64,000 nt of DNA from Vreelandella sp042466685 (GCF_042466685.1 NZ_CP170448.1:3968001-4032000); one strand, 5' to 3'. Positions 26,942 through 35,873 are shown, counted from the stretch's first letter. Made by a program: numbers and translations. The notes: generated from the letters alone by a model not told the origin.

Positions 26942-27838
26942 ATGAAACAAGAACGCATCGGATTCATTGGGCTCGGCTTAATGGGCAAAGAAATGGCCAG
27001 ACATATCGTGCGTAACGATTATCCACTAACGGTTATGGCCCATAGGAATCGATCCCCCCTTGAAGCGCTATGCCAGGAAGGCGCGACGGAAGTTAGCACT
27101 CCCTCAGAGATGGCAAGAAATAGCGATATTGTTTTTATCTGCGTTAAGACATCCGAACAGGTTAGAGAAATCGTCAGCGGGGCTGACGGTTTAATGGTTG
27201 GAAGCCATGATGGGCTTATTATTGTCGACTGCTCTACGGCTCATCCCGAATCAACTGAGCGCCTTGCGAAAACCGTAGAACACCAAGGTGTGATACTCGT
27301 TGACGCGCCTTTAGCACGAACACCTCGTGAAGCCAGAGATGGACGACTAAATGTCATGGTGGGTGGCGATGCCTCCACAGTGGCGCGTATTACGCCGGTC
27401 ATGAAAAGTTTCGCGGAAAATATTTTTCATGTGGGTAAGGTTGGTTCAGCACACAAACTGAAACTGATTAATAATTTTCTCTCGTTAGGGGCTGCTGCTC
27501 TAGTTAGTGAGGCGGCCACTATGGCGGCTGGCATGGACGTTTCACAAGACAAACTCCTGAAAATCTGCTCACAAGGGGGAGCCAACAGCGCGATGCTCGC
27601 TCCCGTTATGGAGTGGGTACTGCAGAAGGAGTGCACGAAGTTACAGTTCAGTCTTGGTAATGCTGAAAAAGATATGCGCTACCTGACTGAAACGTTAAAC
27701 GCCTATCAGCTAGCCCTCCATATGCTGCCACCGCTTTGCGAGTTTCTTACGTTTGCTCGAGACGACGTGGGGGAAGATAGCTTCGTTCCCCAAGCTTACG
27801 ACAGCTGTATAAGGCGAAATAAGATCGTATCCGATTGA
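26942..27838 (+). CDS. Second beta-hydroxyacid dehydrogenase
   Basis: 298 residues from the ATG at 26942, chosen because GAGGCGACT precedes it and the Rossmann motif GFIGLGLMGKEMA then starts at residue 7, as in homologues. Catalytic lysine in GSAHKLKLINNF, and DAPLARTPREARDGRLNVMVGG as the substrate loop. It shares the fold of the gene at 24899 but is clearly diverged, so it likely acts on another semialdehyde. Last gene of the plus-strand operon. Confidence 0.76.
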   Translation: MKQERIGFIGLGLMGKEMARHIVRNDYPLTVMAHRNRSPLEALCQEGATEVSTPSEMARNSDIVFICVKTSEQVREIVSGADGLMVGSHDGLIIVDCSTAHPESTERLAKTVEHQGVILVDAPLARTPREARDGRLNVMVGGDASTVARITPVMKSFAENIFHVGKVGSAHKLKLINNFLSLGAAALVSEAATMAAGMDVSQDKLLKICSQGGANSAMLAPVMEWVLQKECTKLQFSLGNAEKDMRYLTETLNAYQLALHMLPPLCEFLTFARDDVGEDSFVPQAYDSCIRRNKIVSD

Positions 27839-27886
27839 GGCCACTAAAATAGCTTCGTGGCTACCTTATATTTCCATATAAAGCCT

Positions 27887-28813
27887 TCACTCGATAAACG
27901 CTTCGGTAGCCTCACGATGGCCGTATAGAAACGCATCGGCGACCTGGCGCAGCGGGGCAACATCCACCTCGCTGCGTTTTTTTGCGATCAGTTCGCCAAA
28001 GCGCGCGTAGAGGCCTTGGTACTCCCGCTCTTCGTCTTCAATGATCAGTTCATCATCGATGACCAATCGGCAGCCACCCTGAGTAAGACTTAAACGGCCT
28101 TTATCGGTGTCGATATGCATATCCCAGGTGGGAGAGCCACTCTGGCGAAAGTCAAACGCGGCCTCAATGGACGCGCCTTCTGGGTCGGTAAAAGTAAGAT
28201 CCGCGGCAATCGGGGTTTGCGCGTTGCTCGGCACCAACAGCTGCGCCTGTTGCAGAAAGAACGGTTGGGGCAGGATTTCAGTCGCAATCGACAGCGCATT
28301 AATACCGGGATCAAAAACCCCCATGCCACCGGGCTGCCAGATCCAGGCCTGGCCGGGATGCCATACCCGCACATCCTCTTTCCACTCGATCTCCACCCGC
28401 TGCACCTGCCGTTCGGCTAGCCACTGCCGAGCCTGCTCCACGCCGGGAGCAAACCGCGAATGCCAGGCGGCAAACAGGCTAACGCCCTGCTTGGCCGCGG
28501 TGGCAATCAAGTCCTCCACTTCGCTAAGCGTCGCCCCCGGCGGCTTTTCAAGCAACACGTGCTTGCCGCGCATCAGTGCGGCCCGCGCCTGGGAGTAGCG
28601 CAGATGTGTTGGCGTGCAAATAGAGACGGCGGTGATTTCCGGGTGAGCGTCTAGCATCGCATCAAGATTCTGATAGGCCGGCACATCGGGTAGTTCCGCG
28701 TAAGGATCCGCCGTGGCGACAAGTTCGCAGTTCGGGGTGGCGGCTATCGCCGGAAGGTGTTGGTCGCGGACGATTTTACCTACGCCCACTAAGCCGAGGT
28801 TGAAGTCAGACAT
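27887..28813 (-). CDS. araA: L-arabinose/D-galactose 1-dehydrogenase (Gfo/Idh/MocA family)
   Basis: 308 residues, matching the Azospirillum L-arabinose 1-dehydrogenase over its length: GVGKIVRDQHLPAI (nucleotide binding), LLEKPPGATLSEVE (catalytic Lys in EKPP), WHSRFAPGVEQAR, WKEDVRVWHPGQAWIWQPGG and GVFDPGINALSI. It oxidises L-arabinose (and often D-galactose) to the lactone with NAD(P)+. It is the last gene of the xylonate dehydratase operon, 13 kb away from the arabinose transporter genes. No lactonase gene was found in the window. Confidence 0.83.
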   Translation of the reverse strand: MSDFNLGLVGVGKIVRDQHLPAIAATPNCELVATADPYAELPDVPAYQNLDAMLDAHPEITAVSICTPTHLRYSQARAALMRGKHVLLEKPPGATLSEVEDLIATAAKQGVSLFAAWHSRFAPGVEQARQWLAERQVQRVEIEWKEDVRVWHPGQAWIWQPGGMGVFDPGINALSIATEILPQPFFLQQAQLLVPSNAQTPIAADLTFTDPEGASIEAAFDFRQSGSPTWDMHIDTDKGRLSLTQGGCRLVIDDELIIEDEEREYQGLYARFGELIAKKRSEVDVAPLRQVADAFLYGHREATEAFIE

Positions 28814-28848
28814 ACGCTTGCCTTTGTATTTGCCATTGAAAAGAGGAG

Positions 28849-29619
28849 TTAGGGGGCGGTATGGGGCAACTCAACGCTGCGCCCTAATGAACTAACGCTG
28901 TGCTCAAGCCCTAGCGCCGCGGCAGTACCTGCGAGCACCGCTTGGGAGGCTAAAAACGCCTCACGGGGGCGGCGTAGACGGATACTCTCCATCAGTTGAC
29001 GGTGGCGCTCCAGGCTCTCTTCAGGATCCGGGGCGTTCTCGTTGGACATGGAGATCAGCATGTAGATGGAAGGGCGTAGGATATGTGATAGCTGCGCCCA
29101 GACAATATTGTGGGTCGCCTTGAAGATCGCCTCGTGGAAAGCGACATCGCACTCACTATGTAGGCGCCGCTCCTCTTCGCAGGTGGCATTGCGCAGATTC
29201 TGCCCTAGCCCTTCAAAGGCTTCTTCGATGGCGACTAAATCACGCGCCTTGGCCCGCTTGGCGGCGGTCATCGCCACATAGGGTTCCACGTCCAGGCGGA
29301 AGGCGAGAATTTCGCGTTGAATATCCGGGTTGGGCGCCGCATAGCGGGTCAGCCAGTCGGTTACCTGAGCATCAAGAATATGCCACTCTGAGTACTCGCG
29401 CACCTTGGAGCCGTGCCCGGAGATACGTTCGATAATACCGGCATCGACCAGTTGGCGCAGGTCGCTACGCACCGCCGAGCGGTTAATGGCGAAACGTTCG
29501 CATAGATCCATTTCCCGGGGTACTAAGTCACCGGGGTGATAGCGTCCACCAAAGATCTCCTCGGCGAGATGTTCAGCGATACTGGGGCGAGCGGCTGGCT
29601 TACTGGGAGATGACGTCAC
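28849..29619 (-). CDS. FadR-type (FCD) GntR transcriptional regulator
   Basis: 256 residues. GntR winged helix at about 13-75 (LAEEIFGGRYHPGDLVPRE, NRSAVRSDLRQLVDAG), then an FCD effector domain with metal-ligand residues in CDVAFHEAIF and two later histidines. It resembles regulators of sugar-acid operons such as DgoR. GTG start at 29619, as no in-frame ATG lies before the winged helix. It is in the operon with xylonate dehydratase and arabinose dehydrogenase and is the favoured candidate to bind the shared operator at 9455 and 32502. Confidence 0.82.
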   Translation of the reverse strand: MTSSPSKPAARPSIAEHLAEEIFGGRYHPGDLVPREMDLCERFAINRSAVRSDLRQLVDAGIIERISGHGSKVREYSEWHILDAQVTDWLTRYAAPNPDIQREILAFRLDVEPYVAMTAAKRAKARDLVAIEEAFEGLGQNLRNATCEEERRLHSECDVAFHEAIFKATHNIVWAQLSHILRPSIYMLISMSNENAPDPEESLERHRQLMESIRLRRPREAFLASQAVLAGTAAALGLEHSVSSLGRSVELPHTAP

Positions 29620-29642
29620 TGCGATAAGGCCCTATTTCAATT

Positions 29643-29660
29643 CCTGTCAATCATACCGTA
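29643..29660. promoter_or_regulatory. Possible variant of the TGGTATGA motif before the FCD regulator
   Basis: The minus strand reads TACGGTATGATTGACAGG just upstream of the regulator's GTG start. It resembles the GTGGTATGACAGG sites of the 34-44 kb block but with a 4-base insertion. It lies between two genes of one operon, so it may be chance. Confidence 0.25.
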
Positions 29661-30595
29661 CTTGACCGGTCGACTGTTACCGACGGGGTAGCTTCGAGCC
29701 TAGCGCGCATCCTCATTTCAAGCCGCCGTTCATAGAGGCCCTTAGCACTCAGCGTGCCCAGCACCAGTGCGCCGCCGACCATGGCCATTGGCGCGGGCTG
29801 CTCTGCCAGTATCCACCAGGCCAACAGCGTACCCAGCACCACTTCCAGCAGTATCAGCAAACCTACTTCCGCGGAGGGCAGATAGAGCGGCCCGCGCTGC
29901 AGCAGCGTCACGCCGCAGGGCACAATAATCAGGCAGAGCAGGATAACGACAGCAAGCTGGTTGGCTGCAGGCAGGGTTGGTTCGCTGCCCGCCAGCCAAA
30001 ACAGCCCCGCTGTGCTGCCCACAATAAGGCCGTTAAACACCAGCATGGGGCTCATATCCACCCCCGGCCGCGTACGGCAGAGGGTAAAGTTAATCGCCAG
30101 GGTGGTTGCCGCCATCAAAGCGAAAGCGTTGCCGACCCAAGAGCCTGCGCCCGCGTCATCGAGGGCGATCAGAGCAACACCTGTCATACACAGCAATATC
30201 GCTAACCAGGTACGCCTTGGCAGTTGCTCCTTGAGGATAATCCAGGAGAGCACAGCCGCGATCAGTGGCGAACTAGCCAGTATCATCAGTACGTTGCCCG
30301 CTTTGGTGTACTGGTTGCCCAGCACGAAGCCACAGGTGGTCAGGCTGAACAGCAGCGCCACGGCGATGCCTGTCCAGCCGCAGCGGCGATAGGCTGCCAG
30401 CGTGCCACGGCCATAGCGCATTAGGGCGATCAGTAGAAAACCTAACCCAGAAAGAAAGCCACGCCACATCAGGATCTCTGCATCGGGCAGGTTGGCGACC
30501 TTAATCAACAGGGCATCCGGCGCCATAATGATCGCGCCACCCGCGGTGAGCAGCAGGCCCTGCTGGCGATGGGACAAAGTACTTAAACGACTCAT
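29651..30595 (-). CDS. DMT-superfamily (EamA) membrane transporter
   Basis: 314 residues with ten hydrophobic segments in two homologous EamA halves, ending in a basic cytoplasmic tail. The drug/metabolite transporter superfamily includes exporters and importers of small metabolites. It starts 17 bp after the xylonate dehydratase stop and precedes the FCD regulator, so it is part of the pentonate operon. It may move a pentose, pentonate or lactone. Direction and substrate are unknown. Confidence 0.75.
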   Translation of the reverse strand: MSRLSTLSHRQQGLLLTAGGAIIMAPDALLIKVANLPDAEILMWRGFLSGLGFLLIALMRYGRGTLAAYRRCGWTGIAVALLFSLTTCGFVLGNQYTKAGNVLMILASSPLIAAVLSWIILKEQLPRRTWLAILLCMTGVALIALDDAGAGSWVGNAFALMAATTLAINFTLCRTRPGVDMSPMLVFNGLIVGSTAGLFWLAGSEPTLPAANQLAVVILLCLIIVPCGVTLLQRGPLYLPSAEVGLLILLEVVLGTLLAWWILAEQPAPMAMVGGALVLGTLSAKGLYERRLEMRMRARLEATPSVTVDRSSTV

Positions 30596-30612
30596 CTTAG
30601 TGCTCGGCCCCT

Positions 30613-32415
30613 TCAGTGATTATCCCGGGGCGGATGCTGGCGAGCCACATCGCGGTACTTGGTGGCGGGTTCCAATGTCATGCCGCGATCCAGCGGCTCG
30701 ACCATACTGCGCTGGATCTCCTGCCAAGGGGTCTGGTGGCCGGGGTAACGGTAGCCGCCCTGCTGGGCTAAACGCTCGCGGCGCGCTTCCAGTTCGCTGG
30801 CGTCAATCAGCAGCTGTACCTCACCGCGTTTAAGATCGACCCGCAGCCGGTCGCCGCTCTCCAGCAGCGCCAAACCACCGCCGGTAGCCGCTTCCGGGGA
30901 GGCATTGAGAATCGACGGTGAGCCGGAAGTACCCGACTGGCGGCCATCGCCCAGGCACGGCAGCGATTCGATGCCCTGTTTGATAAGCGCCTCCGGCGGC
31001 TGCATATTGACCACTTCGGCACCGCCAGGGTGGCCTACCGGGCCAGCGCCGCGCATTACCAGAATGGTACGGGCGTCGATGTTGAGCGCCGGGTCATCAA
31101 TGCGGGCGTGGTAATCTTCTGAGCCATCAAACACCACCACCTTGCCTTCAAAGGCTTCTGGGTCATTGGGGTCATTCAGGAAGCGCTCGCGGAAATCCCG
31201 GGAGATCACGCTGGTTTTCATCAGCGCCGAATCGAATAGATTACCCTTGAGGTTGAGGAAGCCCGCGTGCTCCACCAGCGGGTCGCTATAGCGGCAGATC
31301 ACATCAGAGTCTTGGGTTTCACGACCTTGCAGATTATCGCCGATGGAGCAGCCATTCACCGTCAGTGCATCGCTGTGCAGCTTACCGGCGGTGTGTAGCT
31401 CATGGAGGATCGCGGGCACACCACCGGCGCGGTAGAACTCTTCGCACAGGAAAGCACCGGCGGGCATTACGTTGGCAAGCAAAGGGATTTCATGACCCAG
31501 GCGCTGCCAGTCGTCGTTATCCAATTCAATGCCCGCATGGCGGGCGATGGCATTGATATGCACAGGCGCGTTAGAGGAGCCGCCCAGGGCCGAACATGCG
31601 ACGATGGCATTTTCAAAGGCGTCACGGGTCAGGATATCCAGCGGGCGCAGGTCTTCCCAAACCATATCGACAATCCGCGTGCCGGTATCGTAGGCCACCA
31701 TGGCGCGCTCTTTATAGGGGGCGGGAATCACCGCCGACCCCGGCAGGCTCATGCCCAGCACTTCCGCCATGGAGTTCATGGTGGAAGCGGTGCCCATGGT
31801 GTTGCAGTGGCCAATCGAGGGGGCCGAGTCGCTAGCGCGAGAGAGGAACTCCGCGTAGTCGATATCTCCCGCTGCCAGCCGCTTGCGAAGCTCCCAGATA
31901 ATTGTCCCCGAGCCGACCCGCTCAGCGCCCCGCCAGCCGTTGAGCATTGGCCCGCCGGAGAGCACAATCGCCGGAATATTCACCGTTGCCGCCGCCATCA
32001 GCGCCGCAGGGGTGGTTTTATCACAACCGGTGGTCAATACGACGCCATCTAACGGGTAGCCGTGCAGCACTTCGACGATGCCTAAGTAGGCAAGATTACG
32101 ATCCAGCGCGGCGGTGGGGCGCCGTACGTTCTCGTGAATAGGGTGCATGGGGAATTCAAACGGTACCCCGCCCGCCGCACGAATGCCGTCTTTCACCCGT
32201 TTAACCAGGTCAATATGGTGGCGGTTACATGGCGTTAGATCTGAACCTGACTGACAGATACCAATAATTGGCTTGCCACTGGTCAGTTCATCCAAAGTAA
32301 TACCGTAATTCAGGTAGCGCTCAATGCACAGCGCCGTGGTGCCGGGGTGGTCTGGGTTATCGAACCAGTAGCGTGAACGCAACTGCTCAGGAGTTATTCG
32401 CTGAAAATTGGCCAT
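30613..32415 (-). CDS. xylD: D-xylonate dehydratase (IlvD/Edd family)
   Basis: 600 residues, very similar along its length to Caulobacter XylD: RYWFDNPDHPGTTALCIERY, GKPIIGICQSGSDLTPCNR, VVLTTGCDKTTPAALMA, SIGHCNTMGTASTMNSMAE, GRETQDSDVI and LPCLGDGRQSGTSGSPSILN. Three conserved Cys-containing segments ligate the Fe-S cluster. It dehydrates D-xylonate to 2-keto-3-deoxy-D-xylonate. GGAGTGGCACC precedes the ATG. First gene of the operon with transporter, regulator and arabinose dehydrogenase. It is a separate subfamily from the arabinonate dehydratase at 1439. Confidence 0.86.
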   Translation of the reverse strand: MANFQRITPEQLRSRYWFDNPDHPGTTALCIERYLNYGITLDELTSGKPIIGICQSGSDLTPCNRHHIDLVKRVKDGIRAAGGVPFEFPMHPIHENVRRPTAALDRNLAYLGIVEVLHGYPLDGVVLTTGCDKTTPAALMAAATVNIPAIVLSGGPMLNGWRGAERVGSGTIIWELRKRLAAGDIDYAEFLSRASDSAPSIGHCNTMGTASTMNSMAEVLGMSLPGSAVIPAPYKERAMVAYDTGTRIVDMVWEDLRPLDILTRDAFENAIVACSALGGSSNAPVHINAIARHAGIELDNDDWQRLGHEIPLLANVMPAGAFLCEEFYRAGGVPAILHELHTAGKLHSDALTVNGCSIGDNLQGRETQDSDVICRYSDPLVEHAGFLNLKGNLFDSALMKTSVISRDFRERFLNDPNDPEAFEGKVVVFDGSEDYHARIDDPALNIDARTILVMRGAGPVGHPGGAEVVNMQPPEALIKQGIESLPCLGDGRQSGTSGSPSILNASPEAATGGGLALLESGDRLRVDLKRGEVQLLIDASELEARRERLAQQGGYRYPGHQTPWQEIQRSMVEPLDRGMTLEPATKYRDVARQHPPRDNH

Positions 32416-32501
32416 GGTGCCACTCCACGCCTAGAGTAAGGTTGTAAGAGTAAAAGAGAGATTGGTCACGACGGTACGCTTTCTTCGCTCTAACGTCGAT
32501 A

Positions 32502-32544
32502 CATACAAAAGTATATGTTGAACATATAGGAAAAACGTTAGACA
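32502..32544. promoter_or_regulatory. Second copy of the composite operator, between xylD and dctP
   Basis: 32502-32524 is identical to 9455-9477. Here the central palindrome extends to ATATGTT-G-AACATAT (32513-32527). A degenerate partner CGTT-A-GACA is centred at 32540, again exactly 20 bp away. It sits between divergent xylD and an orphan TRAP binding-protein gene and could control both. Confidence 0.68.
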
Positions 32545-32709
32545 TTCACCTTGGCGGTTTGCGGTACGGCATCCTCTAAGAGTGAGTGCTGCTACACACA
32601 ACAATAGCTTACCCACAACAACAACAGTAACCACGCTGCAGTTCGCTGCTAAGATACCCTTTGCATACCTTTGCATAGCGACCTGCTGCATCCCAGGAGA
32701 GTGACGACT

Positions 32710-33786
32710 ATGCACCATCTTTGGAAACGCACCTTACTATTGACCGGCGCCACGCTGCTCAGCTCAGGCATCGCTTACGGGCAAACGCCCGACCTTTCCG
32801 ACCCGCCTGAAATCGAAGGCGAGACGGTGGGCGATCATGGCAGCGTTACACTGCGCATGGGGCTTGGCTTAGCGGAAAGCTCGCCTCAGTACATCTCCAG
32901 CCAGTACTTCGCGGATATTCTTGACCAGCGCAGTGAAGGCCGTATTACCGTCAACATCTTCCCCAACAGCCAGCTTGGCGACGACGTGCAGATGATGGAG
33001 ATGCTGCAGACCGGGACGCTGGATATGACTTACCCGTCGTCTTCTCCCGCCACCGGCTATGTTGAAGAGTTAGCGGTTTTCGACCTCCCCTTCCTACTAC
33101 CTACCCGAGAGGCGGCTGTCGAGGCCATGCGTAGCGATGCTGCCCAGGAGATGCTCGACGCCTTCGATGGCACCGGTCTGAAAGCCCTGGCATTCTCTGA
33201 AAACGGCTTCCGCCAGCTCTCCAATAGCGCTCGGGAAGTCTCTTCTCCAGAAGATGTGGCAGGCCTAGACGTTCGTGGCCTGTCGATTCGCACCATGGAG
33301 AACCCGGTGCACCTGGCGATTTGGGAAGCCCTGGGCGCCAATCCGACCCCCATGGCCTTTGGTGAACTCTTCTCCGCCATGGAACAGGGCGTTGTTGATG
33401 GCCAGGAGAACCCCTGGAGCACCATTCTGACCTCCAATTTCCATGAAGTGCAGGACTACGGCTCAGAAACCCGCCATGTCTACACCCCTTTCATCAAGAT
33501 GATCTCGCAGCGTACCTGGGATCGCCTCGACCCCGAGTATCAGGAGCTGATTCAGGACGCCGCGCTGCAGGCAGCGGATTACGAAATCCAGCTTTCCAGC
33601 GAGTACGACGACTGGGCGCGGGATCAACTTGAAGAGCGCGGCATGCAAATTACCCGTCTTGATGACGAGCAGATTGCCGCTTTCCAGGAAGCCGTGCAGC
33701 CGGTTTACGAAGAGTGGGCGCCGCGCATTGGTGAAGACCTAGTGGCTGAGTTTCAGCGCATTGCTGAATCATCAATGACGGAGTAA
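32710..33786 (+). CDS. dctP: Orphan TRAP transporter solute-binding protein (DctP family)
   Basis: 358 residues from the ATG at 32710 (AGGAGAGTGACGACT before it), with a signal peptide ending near SGIAYGQ. Mature protein is DctP-like, with AGLDVRGLSIRTMENPVH holding the likely carboxylate-binding Arg and AMEQGVVDGQENPWSTI typical of the family. No DctQ or DctM gene follows: a terminator and then an SDR gene come next. It probably works with the permease of another TRAP operon such as 37792-39755. Shared control with xylD suggests a pentonate ligand. Confidence 0.82.
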   Translation: MHHLWKRTLLLTGATLLSSGIAYGQTPDLSDPPEIEGETVGDHGSVTLRMGLGLAESSPQYISSQYFADILDQRSEGRITVNIFPNSQLGDDVQMMEMLQTGTLDMTYPSSSPATGYVEELAVFDLPFLLPTREAAVEAMRSDAAQEMLDAFDGTGLKALAFSENGFRQLSNSAREVSSPEDVAGLDVRGLSIRTMENPVHLAIWEALGANPTPMAFGELFSAMEQGVVDGQENPWSTILTSNFHEVQDYGSETRHVYTPFIKMISQRTWDRLDPEYQELIQDAALQAADYEIQLSSEYDDWARDQLEERGMQITRLDDEQIAAFQEAVQPVYEEWAPRIGEDLVAEFQRIAESSMTE

Positions 33787-33853
33787 CCACCTTCAGCGTT
33801 GAGTCCTTTCCCTTCATTCACCGCTTAACAGAAAATACTCAAAAGCATTGACA

Positions 33854-33877
33854 GGGACAGCCACGGCTGTCCCTTTT
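33854..33877 (+). terminator. Rho-independent terminator after the orphan dctP
   Basis: GGGACAGC-CACG-GCTGTCCC forms a perfect 8-bp stem followed by TTTT. It confirms that the binding-protein gene is transcribed alone. Confidence 0.8.
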
Positions 33878-33953
33878 GCGTTTCATTATGTCCCCCAGAA
33901 TATTGGCAACTGTCAGCAACTAGGCCATACTTAGCCAAACATCATGCTAGCAT

Positions 33954-33966
33954 CCTGTCATACCAC
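33954..33966. promoter_or_regulatory. TGGTATGA motif, copy 1 (before the SDR-FAH operon)
   Basis: The minus strand reads GTGGTATGACAGG, about 110 bp before the SDR start. The same core is found at 40935-40947 and 44110-44122. FadR-type regulators favour GTATAC/GTATGA-like sites, and one is encoded at 35874. Confidence 0.5.
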
Positions 33967-34075
33967 ATAACTGTTCATTATCAACCTAGCAACCAACAAG
34001 CGATCATCACCGGATCAATAGCAGTACCGGGTTAACAACCGTACTGAATCAATAACAATAGCACCGGGAACCGCC

Positions 34076-34825
34076 ATGCGACTTAAAGACAAGACGGCAC
34101 TGATCACTGCTGCAGGCCAAGGCATTGGCCGGGCCACAGCGCTGCACTTCGCCGCAGAGGGCGCTCAGGTCATTGCCACCGACATCAATACCCAAAGCCT
34201 CGACCAACTGGCCAACGTCAATGGCATCACCACGCGCCGACTCGACGTACTGGATGAGTCCGCCATCAAGGGGCTGGCCGCCGAGCTAGGCGCCATCGAC
34301 ATACTTTTTAACTGCGCCGGTTACGTGGCTAATGGCTCGCTGCTGGATGGCTGCGACGATGACTGGGAGCTCTCGCTATCACTGAACGTGATGGCGATGA
34401 TGCGCATGATTCGCGCCTTTCTGCCTGCCATGCTCGATAGTGGCGGCGGCAGTATTATCAACATGGCCTCGGTGGCCTCTAGCCTCAAAGGAGTGCCCAA
34501 CCGCTGCGCCTACGGCACCACCAAGGCCGCAGTACTCGGCCTGACCAAGTCGGTGGCCGCCGACTATATTGGCCAGGGAATTCGCTGCAACGCCATCTGC
34601 CCAGGCACAGTGGACTCGCCCTCGCTGCGCCAGCGCATTGGCGAACAAGCCAAGCGGCAGGGGCGAAAAGATGAGGATGTCTACGCCGAATTTATCGCCA
34701 GACAGCCTCAGGGACGTCTTGGCAGCCCGGAAGAAATTGCCGCCCTTGCCACCTACCTGGCCGCCGATGAGTCCGCCTATACCACCGGCACCGCCCAGAT
34801 TATCGACGGTGGCTGGCTGATCTGA
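34076..34825 (+). CDS. SDR dehydrogenase, 2-keto-3-deoxy-L-fuconate/L-rhamnonate type
   Basis: 249 residues of the short-chain dehydrogenase family. NAD-binding TAAGQGIGRATA at residue 11, NCAG at about 82, catalytic Ser in ASVASS and YGTTK. ARRLD-type coenzyme features and the C-terminal region RQPQGRLGSPEEIA follow the DHRS6-like group that contains 2-keto-3-deoxy-L-fuconate dehydrogenase. The next gene encodes the FAH hydrolase that uses the product, and L-fuconate dehydratase lies at 45456, so an L-fuconate (or L-rhamnonate) role is well supported by context. Confidence 0.78.
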   Translation: MRLKDKTALITAAGQGIGRATALHFAAEGAQVIATDINTQSLDQLANVNGITTRRLDVLDESAIKGLAAELGAIDILFNCAGYVANGSLLDGCDDDWELSLSLNVMAMMRMIRAFLPAMLDSGGGSIINMASVASSLKGVPNRCAYGTTKAAVLGLTKSVAADYIGQGIRCNAICPGTVDSPSLRQRIGEQAKRQGRKDEDVYAEFIARQPQGRLGSPEEIAALATYLAADESAYTTGTAQIIDGGWLI

Positions 34826-34849
34826 TCATGTAAACCAAGGAACCGACCA

Positions 34850-35701
34850 ATGAAACTATTACGCTTCGGCCCGTGCGGCCATGAAAAGCCCGGCCTGATG
34901 GATGACAATGGGGTAATCCGCGACCTGTCGGCTCATATCACCGACCTGTCCGGTGAATCTCTTGACCGCCGCATCCTCGAAGGGCTTGCTGCGCTGGATG
35001 CCGCCAGCCTGCCGGAGATACCCGCGGAGACGCGCATTGGCCCCTGCGTTGCGGGTGTGGGCAAGTTCATCTGTATTGGCCTGAATTACTCGGATCATGC
35101 CGCCGAAACCGGTGCGCAGGTTCCCCCGGAGCCGGTGATCTTCAATAAATGGACCAGCGCCATCTGCGGCCCGAATGACCAGGTGATCATTCCCCGCGAT
35201 TCCGAGAAAACCGATTGGGAAGTAGAGCTTGGCGTGGTGATCGGCAAAGCCGGACGCTACATCGACGAATCCGATGCTATGCAGCACGTCGCTGGTTTTT
35301 GCGTGGTCAATGATGTTTCCGAACGCGCCTTTCAGCTCGAACGCAGCGGCACCTGGGACAAAGGCAAGGGCTGCGATACCTTCGGCCCCCTAGGCCCGTG
35401 GCTAGTCACCCCCGACGAGGTGGCAGACCCCCACCAGCTCGACATGTGGCTTGAGGTGGATGGCAAGCGCTACCAGGATGGCAACACCCGCACCATGGTC
35501 TATCAGATTCCTTTTCTGGTCAGCTACTTAAGCCGCTTTATGAGCCTACAGCCGGGCGATGTGATCTCCACCGGCACGCCGCCCGGTGTCGGTATGGGCC
35601 AACAGCCGCCGGTTTACCTAAAACCCGGCCAGCGCATGCGCCTGGGTATCCAAGGGCTCGGTGAGCAGCACCAGACCGTCGTAGCTGATCAGCAGCGCTG
35701 A
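34850..35701 (+). CDS. FAH-family hydrolase, 2,4-diketo-3-deoxy-L-fuconate/L-rhamnonate type
   Basis: 283 residues of the fumarylacetoacetate hydrolase family. Core motifs: ICIGLNYSDHAAETG, PVIFNKWTSAICGPND, DWEVELGVVIGK with metal-binding Glu residues, GFCVVNDVSERAFQLER, and a C-terminal DVISTGTPPGVGMG. Family members cleave acylpyruvates. In the non-phosphorylative L-fucose and L-rhamnose routes the enzyme yields pyruvate and L-lactate. It is 24 bp after the SDR gene (AAGGAACCGACCA-ATG). The 172 bp downstream hold nothing recognisable. Confidence 0.8.
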   Translation: MKLLRFGPCGHEKPGLMDDNGVIRDLSAHITDLSGESLDRRILEGLAALDAASLPEIPAETRIGPCVAGVGKFICIGLNYSDHAAETGAQVPPEPVIFNKWTSAICGPNDQVIIPRDSEKTDWEVELGVVIGKAGRYIDESDAMQHVAGFCVVNDVSERAFQLERSGTWDKGKGCDTFGPLGPWLVTPDEVADPHQLDMWLEVDGKRYQDGNTRTMVYQIPFLVSYLSRFMSLQPGDVISTGTPPGVGMGQQPPVYLKPGQRMRLGIQGLGEQHQTVVADQQR

Positions 35702-35873
35702 TTCAAAAGGCGGAGAAACCTCGCTAACCCACCACTGGGGCCTTGCCATGAGCCAGCCATTGCCAGTGACAGCGGCCAGTTGGACGTTACCGGCCGCGTG
35801 CGGTGTCGCTTGCTCAGTACGACTTTATTCCCTGGAAGCGAGGCGTGTCTCTCTAGCAGCAAAATACGCCGGA

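Noticed and set aside
31402..32052. 216-codon plus-strand open frame
   Set aside because: It lies wholly antisense to the well-conserved xylonate dehydratase, has no ribosome site and no recognisable motifs; a shadow of GC-rich coding sequence.
35702..35873. Possible small gene or remnant between the FAH hydrolase and FCD regulator
   Set aside because: Short readable stretches exist on both strands but none has a start signal or recognisable similarity.
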